Of a stretch of 27,761 bases of DNA, positions 14,075 through 20,793 are shown piece after piece. Source of the DNA: a virus. Below the pieces are notes generated by a model. That model did no database searches. It was not told the origin of the DNA and saw nothing but the letters and a program-made list of their open reading frames with translations. A program made the translations under genes and the position numbers. Numbering within the stretch: position 1 is the stretch's first letter; each line of letters starts with the position of its first letter. The DNA lies in IMG/VR virus record IMGVR_UViG_3300042294_000282, positions 1 through 27,761 of that record; one strand, given 5' to 3'.

Positions 14075-14226
14075 TAGTCATCCTCAATTTCGGTATCGTT
14101 CTTGTGATACATACCGGGTTGAACTGTGACTTTCTTTAAACTTGCCTCTGTTGGCTTGCTGCTTACTTCCCTACCGCCTACGCCGTAAGGGTTAACAGAG
14201 CCGTAGCATCCGCACTCAGCACACAT
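14074..14226 (-). CDS. Small cysteine-containing hypothetical protein
   Basis: This 50-residue protein opens with MCAECGCYG, a C-x2-C-x-C cluster that could bind a metal, followed by NPYGVGGREV and a polar acidic end. It is the only non-basic member of the row of small genes. Its stop overlaps the next ATG by one base, and its start lies immediately after the HslV-like gene. No known family is recognised. Confidence 0.65.
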   Translation of the reverse strand: MCAECGCYGSVNPYGVGGREVSSKPTEASLKKVTVQPGMYHKNDTEIEDD

Positions 14227-14790
14227 TTACTTACTCCTTTGGGTAATTACTTTTACATCTCCGCCAACACTTATGTTGTAATCAGCGGAAATCTTGATTG
14301 CTCTACGAGCCACAGCCTCAACGCTCTTAATAGAGTTCTTGCTCATGCCTGCTGCTGCGAGCGCACCAAGGGCTAAATCGCCACCGCTGCCTACCGCATA
14401 CAAACCACGGTCATCTCTTGACCATAAGTAATCTTGGTCAACTTCATAGATAACACCGTTTAAACAGATAAGTGCATCAAATCCGGCATCTTTATCTTTG
14501 GCTGTATCAGGGTTATACCCATGCTCAACCATTACTTCCCGTAGGGAAGGCAGAACTTTTGTCTGCATAAATACATCTGTTGCTATTGTCTTAATAACTT
14601 TAGGTGGGTTCCAAAGGTATGTTGCTATGTTGCCAGCAATGGCATCACCTGAAAAACCAAATACATAGTCACCTTTTTTAGTAACTTTATCCACACCTTT
14701 TGCATAGTATGGTTTGTCGTCATAGGTAGTCATGGAGTCTGCTGCGACTAACGCCCAGCCTTTTCCCTGAATACCTACAATGGCAGTCAT
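14227..14790 (-). CDS. HslV/proteasome-beta-like Ntn hydrolase
   Basis: This 187-residue protease resembles HslV and 20S beta subunits along its whole length. After Met removal, Thr2 becomes the N-terminal nucleophile (TAIVGI). Asp18 fits the conserved D17, and Lys35 in DKV aligns with K33 after a one-residue insertion. YVFGFSGD matches the GFAGG strand, and LYAVGSGGDLALGAL matches the GSGG oxyanion/Ser129 region. No HslU-like ATPase is seen. AAGGGG lies five bases before the ATG at 14790. It sits two small genes after the major capsid protein, so a role in procapsid maturation or scaffold removal is attractive but inferred. Host-protein degradation is the main alternative. Confidence 0.87.
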   Translation of the reverse strand: MTAIVGIQGKGWALVAADSMTTYDDKPYYAKGVDKVTKKGDYVFGFSGDAIAGNIATYLWNPPKVIKTIATDVFMQTKVLPSLREVMVEHGYNPDTAKDKDAGFDALICLNGVIYEVDQDYLWSRDDRGLYAVGSGGDLALGALAAAGMSKNSIKSVEAVARRAIKISADYNISVGGDVKVITQRSK

Positions 14791-14792
14791 TG

Positions 14793-15065
14793 TTACCCCT
14801 TAAAAGTTCCCGTATTTGCATCAAAGGCTTTACCAGCCTTGTCTGATTTTTCAACAGCATCTTTAATCTTTGCCATTGAAGTTCCAGCAGGTTGAATACC
14901 TTGCGCTCTTGCAGCAGCATAGGCATTAAGTTCAGCGTTCCATTTCTTTTCGGTCATACCCTTAGCACTATTAGCATCACCTGTGCTGAACTCTAAGTTA
15001 GATGCTTTTAGACACTCGCCCCAGTTTTCGTGGTCCTGTGTTGGGCAACCAGTTCTACATGCCAT
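14793..15065 (-). CDS. Conserved small protein downstream of capsid gene
   Basis: This 90-residue protein opens with MACRTGCPTQDHENWGECLK, whose three cysteines may bind metal or form a cluster. A helical middle with KKWNAELNAYAAARAQGI follows. I recall similar proteins beside capsid genes in other phages, but no function. It begins two bases after the stop of the 85-residue gene. The octamer GTTTAAAC lies immediately before its ATG and also supplies that previous stop. Confidence 0.72.
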   Translation of the reverse strand: MACRTGCPTQDHENWGECLKASNLEFSTGDANSAKGMTEKKWNAELNAYAAARAQGIQPAGTSMAKIKDAVEKSDKAGKAFDANTGTFKG

Positions 15066-15067
15066 GT

Positions 15068-15325
15068 TTAAACCGTTGTTATGTAATCTCCATAGCCTGC
15101 TGCTATGAGTAGTGTTCTTGTTTGGTCATCAATGTCGTACACATGTCCACCTAAATAAACTTCGTCTGCTTCTAGGGTTTGAGTTTGGCTTGGATAACGG
15201 TATGATGAATACACCCCGTTTACCCGTAGAACACTAATACCACGGTGGATACCCATACGCTCAAATAGCGTGTGACCGCCAGCAGGGGTTTCCTTGACGG
15301 TGGGTGGTGTGAATTGGTATGCCAT
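15068..15325 (-). CDS. Small structural protein, head completion candidate
   Basis: This 85-residue protein is mostly beta, with SVLRVNGVYSSYRYPS and EVYLGGHVYDIDDQTRTLLIAAGYGDYI. It follows the major capsid gene after a hairpin, with a strong AAGGAG ribosome site before its ATG at 15325. Such placement suits a head-completion or head-tail joining protein, but no family match is claimed. Its stop codon TAA is formed by GTTTAAAC at 15066-15073. Confidence 0.68.
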   Translation of the reverse strand: MAYQFTPPTVKETPAGGHTLFERMGIHRGISVLRVNGVYSSYRYPSQTQTLEADEVYLGGHVYDIDDQTRTLLIAAGYGDYITTV

Positions 15326-15344
15326 AACTCTCCTTAGTGTAACA

Positions 15345-15374
15345 GGGTAGCGGGCGTTTAAACACCCGCCACCC
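15345..15374 (-). other. Eleven-base-pair hairpin with GTTTAAAC loop
   Basis: On the minus strand GGGTGGCGGGT pairs with GCCCGCTACCC (11 pairs, two of them G-U), and the loop is exactly GTTTAAAC. It lies between the major capsid gene stop at 15393 and the next gene. No T-rich tail follows, so it may slow transcription or protect the capsid mRNA end rather than terminate. A smaller ACTAAT/ATTAGT stem spans the capsid stop codon. Confidence 0.7.
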
Positions 15375-15392
15375 CGGTACTAATCTCCGAAA

Positions 15393-16538
15393 TTAGTCAG
15401 AGATGCTAGATGAAGTTTCAATGCGGAACAACGCATCCTCACGGTAGCGGGCGAAACCAAGTACGCCGTACCAACCGATTGGGCGGAAACGCATCAACTT
15501 ATCAGTAACAGGTCCGATAACTACGCCCGGTTCCTGTGCAACTGCTTCTGCCAAAGCCTGCTTTCCAGCAAGGATTGTGCGGAATACATTTGTCTTAGGT
15601 GTGATGGTTACAGTTGCACCTGATGTAACAGCAGCAGTAGTTGCTACTGAAAGGGTGATAACTGCGCCATTGATTGCTGAAACAAGTGTGCTTGCGCCAG
15701 TTGTTGCAGAAATTGCAAGACCATCACCGACATCAATACCTGATGTTGATGCAACAGTAATTGTTGTTGCACCTGATGCAGATGTTGCTGTGGTTGTAGT
15801 TGTGAAGGTTGACTGATTAGCACCTTCTGCCTTTTCGTACATGCGTGGTGTTTCTACAAAGAAAGCACCTTCGTATGTTCCGATTGTTCCAGCCCATAGG
15901 TTACCCTGTGCAGAGTCTGTCTGAGCGTGGATGTCGCGCCATCCGACTGAGCCTGTTTCAGCACGAAGGTCGTGTGAAACCTCAGGGTGAATACCGCACC
16001 AGTACAAAGAACCTTGGCGTGGAACAGCCTTGTTGGCACGCAACTTGGCTACTGCACGGCGGATTTTTGCTGATGTTAGTACATCTGCGGATGAAACGGT
16101 TGCTGTTGAAGTTACAGAGCCACCGTAAAGAACATTTGTTCCTTGGCGTAGGCTTTCCATTGCAATCTTATCAAGTGAGTCAGCCATGTTGTAGGCAATA
16201 ATGTCTGCAACTGCTGGGTCCACATCTGATAGAGAGAATAGTTGTAACTTACGAGTTACAAGTGATGCATTACCGTATTCTGCAAGTGTTACAGAAGTGG
16301 TAGATACATCAGATAGTGCTACTGCATCAGGGTCTGTTGCCTCTGAAAGTGCAGAAGTTGCGGCAGCCAAATCGTTGTAAAGTGAGAATACAACGCTTGA
16401 CCCCGGCATTGCTTGCTGTGCTGGGCGCTTGTCTGCAACGCTACGAACTAGCGGTTGCGAACGGAGAGCGAACTCAACATAGCGGTCATACGCAGTTTTC
16501 ACCAAACCCGCAAGGGCTGATGTATTTGTGTCTGCCAT
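15393..16538 (-). CDS. Major capsid protein, N4-gp56 family
   Basis: This 381-residue capsid protein is of the N4-gp56 family (HK97 fold). Visible signs are the N-terminal helix with TAYDRYVEFALRSQPLVRSVADKRPA, the AEYGNASLVTRKLQL strand, the long helix with DIIAYNMADSLDKIAMESLRQG, and IHPEVSHDLRAE, with GWYGVLGFARYREDALFRIET at the end. A Thr/Ser/Ala-rich beta module is inserted at about 245-315, absent from the minimal family and likely exposed on the capsid surface. AAGGAGT precedes the ATG at 16538. It follows the candidate scaffold gene and is followed by hairpins, as expected for a highly expressed gene. Confidence 0.88.
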   Translation of the reverse strand: MADTNTSALAGLVKTAYDRYVEFALRSQPLVRSVADKRPAQQAMPGSSVVFSLYNDLAAATSALSEATDPDAVALSDVSTTSVTLAEYGNASLVTRKLQLFSLSDVDPAVADIIAYNMADSLDKIAMESLRQGTNVLYGGSVTSTATVSSADVLTSAKIRRAVAKLRANKAVPRQGSLYWCGIHPEVSHDLRAETGSVGWRDIHAQTDSAQGNLWAGTIGTYEGAFFVETPRMYEKAEGANQSTFTTTTTATSASGATTITVASTSGIDVGDGLAISATTGASTLVSAINGAVITLSVATTAAVTSGATVTITPKTNVFRTILAGKQALAEAVAQEPGVVIGPVTDKLMRFRPIGWYGVLGFARYREDALFRIETSSSISD

Positions 16539-16566
16539 GAGTCATACTCCTTAGATTGGTAGTTGG

Positions 16567-17031
16567 TTAATTTAATCCAAGGATGCGGTTTAATTCATCT
16601 GCGTTACCTGCTGCAAGGATTTTAGCCATAGCATCTGAGTCAACTTCGGGAACTTGCCCTGTTGAAACCACTTGGTTAATTCTTGCATTTGCGGAAACAT
16701 CAACTGAATTATTTGAAGCCTGCTCTGAATTAGCATTTGAGTTAACACCAAAGACATCACCGTATTCACTAAGCCAGCCATTGATTGCATCCTCAGATGT
16801 ATCAATGTCTTGCGGTATGAAAGCAGCAATCTTTGGGTTAATACCCTTGGCTTGCAACACATCCTTTACAGTACGCTGGCGGGTCTGCGATTGCAGTCCT
16901 TTCAACTCCTGTTCCAGTTCTTTAGCACGCTTTTCTAGTGTGCGGTTTACTTTACGGAGTTGCTTAACTACATCTGTGCCTTCGTCACCGAAGTCATCAA
17001 ACTCGTCATCATACTCGTTATTTTGGCTCAT
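16567..17031 (-). CDS. Capsid scaffold protein candidate
   Basis: This protein has 154 residues from the ATG at 17031. A longer frame to 17091 exists, but AAGGGAG lies seven bases before 17031 and fits it better. It has an acidic N-terminus (EYDDEFDDFGDEG), a coiled coil at about 20-50 (VNRTLEKRAKELEQELKGL), then a helical domain and an acidic, Asn/Ser-rich tail. Directly upstream of the capsid gene, this shape and charge match phage scaffolding proteins. The capsid gene follows after 28 bases. Confidence 0.75.
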   Translation of the reverse strand: MSQNNEYDDEFDDFGDEGTDVVKQLRKVNRTLEKRAKELEQELKGLQSQTRQRTVKDVLQAKGINPKIAAFIPQDIDTSEDAINGWLSEYGDVFGVNSNANSEQASNNSVDVSANARINQVVSTGQVPEVDSDAMAKILAAGNADELNRILGLN

Positions 17032-17156
17032 TAGCCATCTCCCTTTTCTCGTTGTTGTATTCGCAATCCACAACTTTATGTAGGGGAACATAAGTTGGCT
17101 ATTGCTACCAGACTTCTTACACTTATCCGGGCTGGTCGGTCAGATAAGGAACCTAA
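17032..17156 (-). promoter_or_regulatory. Gap before scaffold gene with two inverted repeats
   Basis: AACTTTATGT/ACATAAGTT at 17072-17096 form a stem with one bulge. CTTATC/GATAAG at 17122-17148 form a second stem with a 15-base loop. The gap separates the ejection-protein genes from the scaffold/capsid genes and probably holds a promoter for the latter. I could not pick a clear -35/-10 pair. Confidence 0.45.
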
Positions 17157-18662
17157 TTATTGGTTAGTCGTACTGCGTAGTGAATAAGCACCTACGCCTG
17201 ACTGACCACCAAAGCGGAACATTGCTTCACGCTCTGCTCTGCGCTTTGACTTTAACAACTTCTCTTGTTCGCCACCAACAACGGCTTGTACTGCCTCTAG
17301 TTCGTTGTAGGTTTCGCCTTCAAGTTTAGATAGTTGTGATTGAGTATCAGCAAGTATTCTTGCCTTACCAAATTCTTGTTTCAATGTGGCTACATCTGTT
17401 GTACCAGTAGCACCAATCAATGCTTCTGCTTCCCTAGCACGGTTAGCAGCATCTGCGCCTAGTGTAAATCTAGCACTAGCAGCAGCAGCACCAATTTCAG
17501 CAGAACGAACCTGCTTCTTAATAACATCCATTGCTTTCAATGGGTTAAGAAGGTATCCGATAGCATCTGCTTCTGTTACATACATTTCACCAAGAGCCTT
17601 CATAACATCTGCCTGAGATGATACGCGGTCTTTAGCAAGTGATACGCGTTCCTCAAACTCACGGGCGCTAACTTCGTTAGAGATGTAAGTTCCAAGGTCA
17701 CCACGGTCACCATAAATCTTTTCATCAAGACCATAAGCACGAAGGGTCTGAGAATAACCACGCTCTAAGTCAATGTATTCACCTTCGGTAATAGCACGGT
17801 TCTTATCGCTAAGAGCCTTCATACCCGGAAAGCGTGCCTCATAAGATTTAGTCTTACGAATTTCAAGTTTAATTTGTGCAGCAGTCTTATCCTCTAAAAT
17901 CATTTTATTGACTTCATCAGCCAATTCGCTAAGACCAGCACCTGAAAGAATAGATACAAATTCCTCTAAGGCTGTGCGTTGTTTATCACGCTTATCCTCT
18001 GCACGCATTTCAGCAACAGCAGCAGCATCAGCACCATCATCCCCGCCTTCATCATCAGGAATAAAGGCAACAAATTCCTCGTATGTTCCACCTTTACCGT
18101 TGGAGAAAACATTAAAAAGATTTGTTCCGCCACTAATTTTTACTGATTTAGTTGAGATGAATTTACCAGCAAAATCGCCACCAGTAGCACCATCATCATC
18201 AGTACCATCATCATCAGTACCGTCATCAATCTTTTTACCGTCACCAAGTTTTTTCTTAGCATCATCTGCTTTTTTCTTGGCATCAGCAATTTTCTTTTTG
18301 GCAGCATCTGACTTAGCCTTAGCAATAGCAATTTTTTCATCTGCTAACTTTTTAGATGCTGCTGCTTTATCAAGTTCAGCCTGAATTTTAGGGTCAATAG
18401 GAGAATACTTTGAAGGACCAGTAAACTCTACCGTTGCACCTGCACCCTTAGTTCCTGTTGTACCAGTAGTTTTAGTAGGAGTCTTAGTAGGAGTCTTAGT
18501 AGGAGTAGGAGTGGTCCTAGAAGGTGGCGTAAAAGTTGGCTTTGGCGTAGTAGTTGGCTTTGGGGCAGTTGCTTGTGCGCGTGCTTGGTCAGCGGTCTTA
18601 GCAACAACAGGTGTTGGCTTAGTTCCCGGCTTTGGTGAAGGAGTTGGTTTAGGGGCAGCCAT
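17157..18662 (-). CDS. Internal virion (ejection) protein candidate, low-complexity N-terminus
   Basis: In this 501-residue protein, residues 1-75 are Pro/Thr/Lys-rich with TPTK repeats and probably disordered. Residues 92-145 form an Ala/Lys coiled coil. Residues 146-158 are Asp-rich (DDGTDDDGTDDDG). A helical part runs to the end, with KAMDVIKKQVRSAEIGAAAAS and a final RFGGQSGVGAYSLR. It starts two bases after the 498-residue gene, which has a similar design. Placement between a giant internal protein and the scaffold suggests it is packed inside the capsid and ejected with DNA, as in T7 or N4. This is inferred from architecture and order, not from a family match. Confidence 0.6.
   Translation of the reverse strand: MAAPKPTPSPKPGTKPTPVVAKTADQARAQATAPKPTTTPKPTFTPPSRTTPTPTKTPTKTPTKTTGTTGTKGAGATVEFTGPSKYSPIDPKIQAELDKAAASKKLADEKIAIAKAKSDAAKKKIADAKKKADDAKKKLGDGKKIDDGTDDDGTDDDGATGGDFAGKFISTKSVKISGGTNLFNVFSNGKGGTYEEFVAFIPDDEGGDDGADAAAVAEMRAEDKRDKQRTALEEFVSILSGAGLSELADEVNKMILEDKTAAQIKLEIRKTKSYEARFPGMKALSDKNRAITEGEYIDLERGYSQTLRAYGLDEKIYGDRGDLGTYISNEVSAREFEERVSLAKDRVSSQADVMKALGEMYVTEADAIGYLLNPLKAMDVIKKQVRSAEIGAAAASARFTLGADAANRAREAEALIGATGTTDVATLKQEFGKARILADTQSQLSKLEGETYNELEAVQAVVGGEQEKLLKSKRRAEREAMFRFGGQSGVGAYSLRSTTNQ
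18189..18218 (-). repeat. 15-base tandem repeat encoding Asp-Asp-Gly-Thr-Asp
   Basis: ACCATCATCATCAGT occurs twice in tandem (18189-18203 and 18204-18218), and a partial third copy follows. It encodes the Asp-rich stretch of the 501-residue protein and may bind divalent metal ions. Confidence 0.75.
18472..18507 (-). repeat. 12-base tandem repeat encoding Thr-Pro-Thr-Lys
   Basis: TTAGTAGGAGTC is present three times in a row (the last copy ends in A). It codes for TPTK units of the disordered N-terminus of the 501-residue protein. Copy number could vary between relatives. Confidence 0.75.
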
Positions 18663-18664
18663 GA

Positions 18665-20161
18665 TTAACCTACAATTCCGAAGTCACGAAGCAGGCTTAG
18701 TGCCTGATTGGTGTAAGTTTCTTTAGCGTTCTTTGTGTATTGCCATAATGGGTCGTTCTTAATAGATTTAGTAAACTCAGCAAATGTTGACTTTGATGGT
18801 TTACCATCTACACCAGTTTTAGTTGCATACTTCATAAGGTCGTTCCATTTAATAGACGACTCATCCATTTCAAGCAACGAAGCCATTTGAGTACGATAGT
18901 TACGAGTCATGTCGTAAAGAGTTCTGCCTTGGTTTAAACCTTCGGCAAATGGTGAGTAAAGGTCAGCAGATTGTCGCTTCATTTCCTCATACCAAAATGA
19001 CTCATCACGACCATCCATTGTGTCTAACAATGACTGGTTAATTGACTTCTTGTATGTATCATCAAGGTCAATTCCATACTTCCAAGCAGTATCTGTAATA
19101 CGGCGAACTGAACTACCAATACTTCCACCACCTGAAAAGATAATGTCTGACTTAGTAGCCAAGTAGTTATCTAACTGAGCATCAGTCCAATCGTTCTTAA
19201 CGGTTTCTAAAATGATACCGTTTACACGCTTGTTGTATTCCTCAGGAGTCATCATCTTGCCAGTAGTTGGGTCAATTTGGTTTAAACGAATACCCAAGGC
19301 TTCAAGGCGTTGACGGACTGCATCTGTTTTATTGTTTATCTTTTGTCCAAAAGTAGCAGCATTGCGTGGGTCATTGGACTCTAAGAAAAAGTTACGGAAA
19401 GTTGGATACTCTGTTTGCCACCAAGTTGTGCCTTTAAGTGACTCCATGAAAGTTGCTTCATCCCAATTTTGCTTCTTAGCAGTATCAAGAAGTTTCTCAA
19501 TTTGGTCACGCATCTTGGCATCATCAAGTGTCTTGAAAGTCTGTCGCATGTATGAAACCCATACAGTCTTATCAATAACAACTTTATCTTTAGCACCTGT
19601 ACCAGTTCCTGTACCGCCAGTAGAACCACCTGTTGCACCGCCAGTAGCACCGCCAGTAGCACCTGCGCCACGACCAGCACCTTGTGATGCTGAGCCTTTG
19701 GCTGTGTATGGCTCAGGGTCAATAGCATTTGGAATACCATCTCCATCAGCATCCTCTGTATAGCCACCGCCACCTTGCGATTGTCCACCGACACCAGCAG
19801 CAGTAGTACCGCCTAGTGCTTTAATCTTGGCATCAATGTCTTTAATTTTTTGGTCAGTAGGTTTAGCACCTAAAGTAATAGCCTTATCGCGCTCGCCTTG
19901 CAAGCGAATAATCTCAGCATCATTTTTCTTTTTCTGAGCGCTTTTAACCTCTACATTTGCTTTAGCATTTGCCTCATCAAATTGTTTTTTAATGTTTTGA
20001 TAAGCGGTTTTAGCCTTTGTATAAGCAGCAGATGGATACTTAGCCCTATTTAAAGCCTGTTCAGCCTGATAAAGAGCAACACCAAGTTGGTATAATTGTT
20101 CTCTAGGGGTTAAAGGTACTTCCCCTCTACCGCCACCGCGTGGGCTTGCTGGACCTGCCAT
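18665..20161 (-). CDS. Internal virion (ejection) protein candidate with Ca-binding-like loop
   Basis: In this 498-residue protein, residues 20-115 look like a coiled coil. A calcium-loop motif D137-x-D139-G-D141-G-I-P-N-x-x-D148 follows, resembling thrombospondin type 3 repeats. A Gly/Ala/Thr-rich linker made of GGAT-like tandem units (about 160-188) comes next, then a helical domain with GTTWWQTEYPTFRNFF and a C-terminus ending LSLLRDFGIVG. The start at 20161 overlaps the previous stop as TAATG. The closing domain looks like those of internal virion proteins in podovirus-like genomes as I recall them. No lytic enzyme motif is visible. Confidence 0.6.
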   Translation of the reverse strand: MAGPASPRGGGRGEVPLTPREQLYQLGVALYQAEQALNRAKYPSAAYTKAKTAYQNIKKQFDEANAKANVEVKSAQKKKNDAEIIRLQGERDKAITLGAKPTDQKIKDIDAKIKALGGTTAAGVGGQSQGGGGYTEDADGDGIPNAIDPEPYTAKGSASQGAGRGAGATGGATGGATGGSTGGTGTGTGAKDKVVIDKTVWVSYMRQTFKTLDDAKMRDQIEKLLDTAKKQNWDEATFMESLKGTTWWQTEYPTFRNFFLESNDPRNAATFGQKINNKTDAVRQRLEALGIRLNQIDPTTGKMMTPEEYNKRVNGIILETVKNDWTDAQLDNYLATKSDIIFSGGGSIGSSVRRITDTAWKYGIDLDDTYKKSINQSLLDTMDGRDESFWYEEMKRQSADLYSPFAEGLNQGRTLYDMTRNYRTQMASLLEMDESSIKWNDLMKYATKTGVDGKPSKSTFAEFTKSIKNDPLWQYTKNAKETYTNQALSLLRDFGIVG

Positions 20162-20793
20162 TATGCCTTCACCTCACGCATCTCTCCTGCTAATTCGTTA
20201 TAGATAGCATCTAAGTATTTGTTTTCTTGGCGAGAGTCATACTCATCAGTTGACTTAATAAAATCAACAACAGCCTGTTGGCGACCAGCAGCACCAGTTG
20301 ACCCTGATTGGGTCATAGCCTTTTGGAAAGCCTTTTCGTATTCTCCACCAGTAGCATCACGACCAAGTAATGATTGGTATGTGCTTTGAACTAAAGCCTT
20401 TGCATCCTGAGATGTGTAAGAAACACCGCTTCCAACACCTTGCTTGGCATCCATTGCAAGTAACTCATCAGGTGTGAACTTGCCACCCTGTTGGTAATAC
20501 TGAATAGACTTGCGACCATAAGCAACCCACTCATCAATACCAGTAACAACATTGACCTTTTTGCCAAGGGCGTTAAATTTATTTACCCAGTTTTGGCGTT
20601 CGGTTTCAGACATAGAAAACCATCTTTTGGTCCACTCGTCTAAACCAACAGTCTTATCTTTACCGTCTGCACCTTTACCTTGATAGACACCACCTGATGC
20701 TAAGGCTTGGTTGAAAATGTCCATAGAACTGGTTGAACCAGTCTTGTTGGATGCAGTAGTTTCTACTGCTTTCTTATCTTTTTCATCTGCCAT
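20161..20793 (-). CDS. Hypothetical virion-associated protein
   Basis: This 210-residue protein has a polar N-terminus with MDIFNQALASGGVYQG, a tryptophan-rich EWTKRWFSMSETERQNWV segment, and a C-terminal helical unit (131-190) with TYQSLLGRDATGGEYEKAF, which recalls the LLGR-type repeats of DUF4214-like proteins. That resemblance is weak. It sits between the giant protein and the 498-residue gene with no gap, so it likely belongs to the same internal protein complex. Confidence 0.62.
   Translation of the reverse strand: MADEKDKKAVETTASNKTGSTSSMDIFNQALASGGVYQGKGADGKDKTVGLDEWTKRWFSMSETERQNWVNKFNALGKKVNVVTGIDEWVAYGRKSIQYYQQGGKFTPDELLAMDAKQGVGSGVSYTSQDAKALVQSTYQSLLGRDATGGEYEKAFQKAMTQSGSTGAAGRQQAVVDFIKSTDEYDSRQENKYLDAIYNELAGEMREVKA

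Noticed and set aside
16583-17083. Plus-strand open frame of 166 codons opposite the scaffold gene
   Set aside because: It mirrors the minus-strand gene, has no ribosome site and is rich in Ser/Cys runs typical of antisense frames.
17908-18384. Plus-strand open frame of 158 codons opposite the 501-residue gene
   Set aside because: It is a Ser/Ala/Pro-rich mirror of an Ala/Lys/Asp repeat region; the minus-strand gene has coherent domains and neighbours.
19332-19763. Plus-strand frame of 143 codons opposite the 498-residue gene
   Set aside because: Antisense shadow with no ribosome site or plus-strand neighbour.
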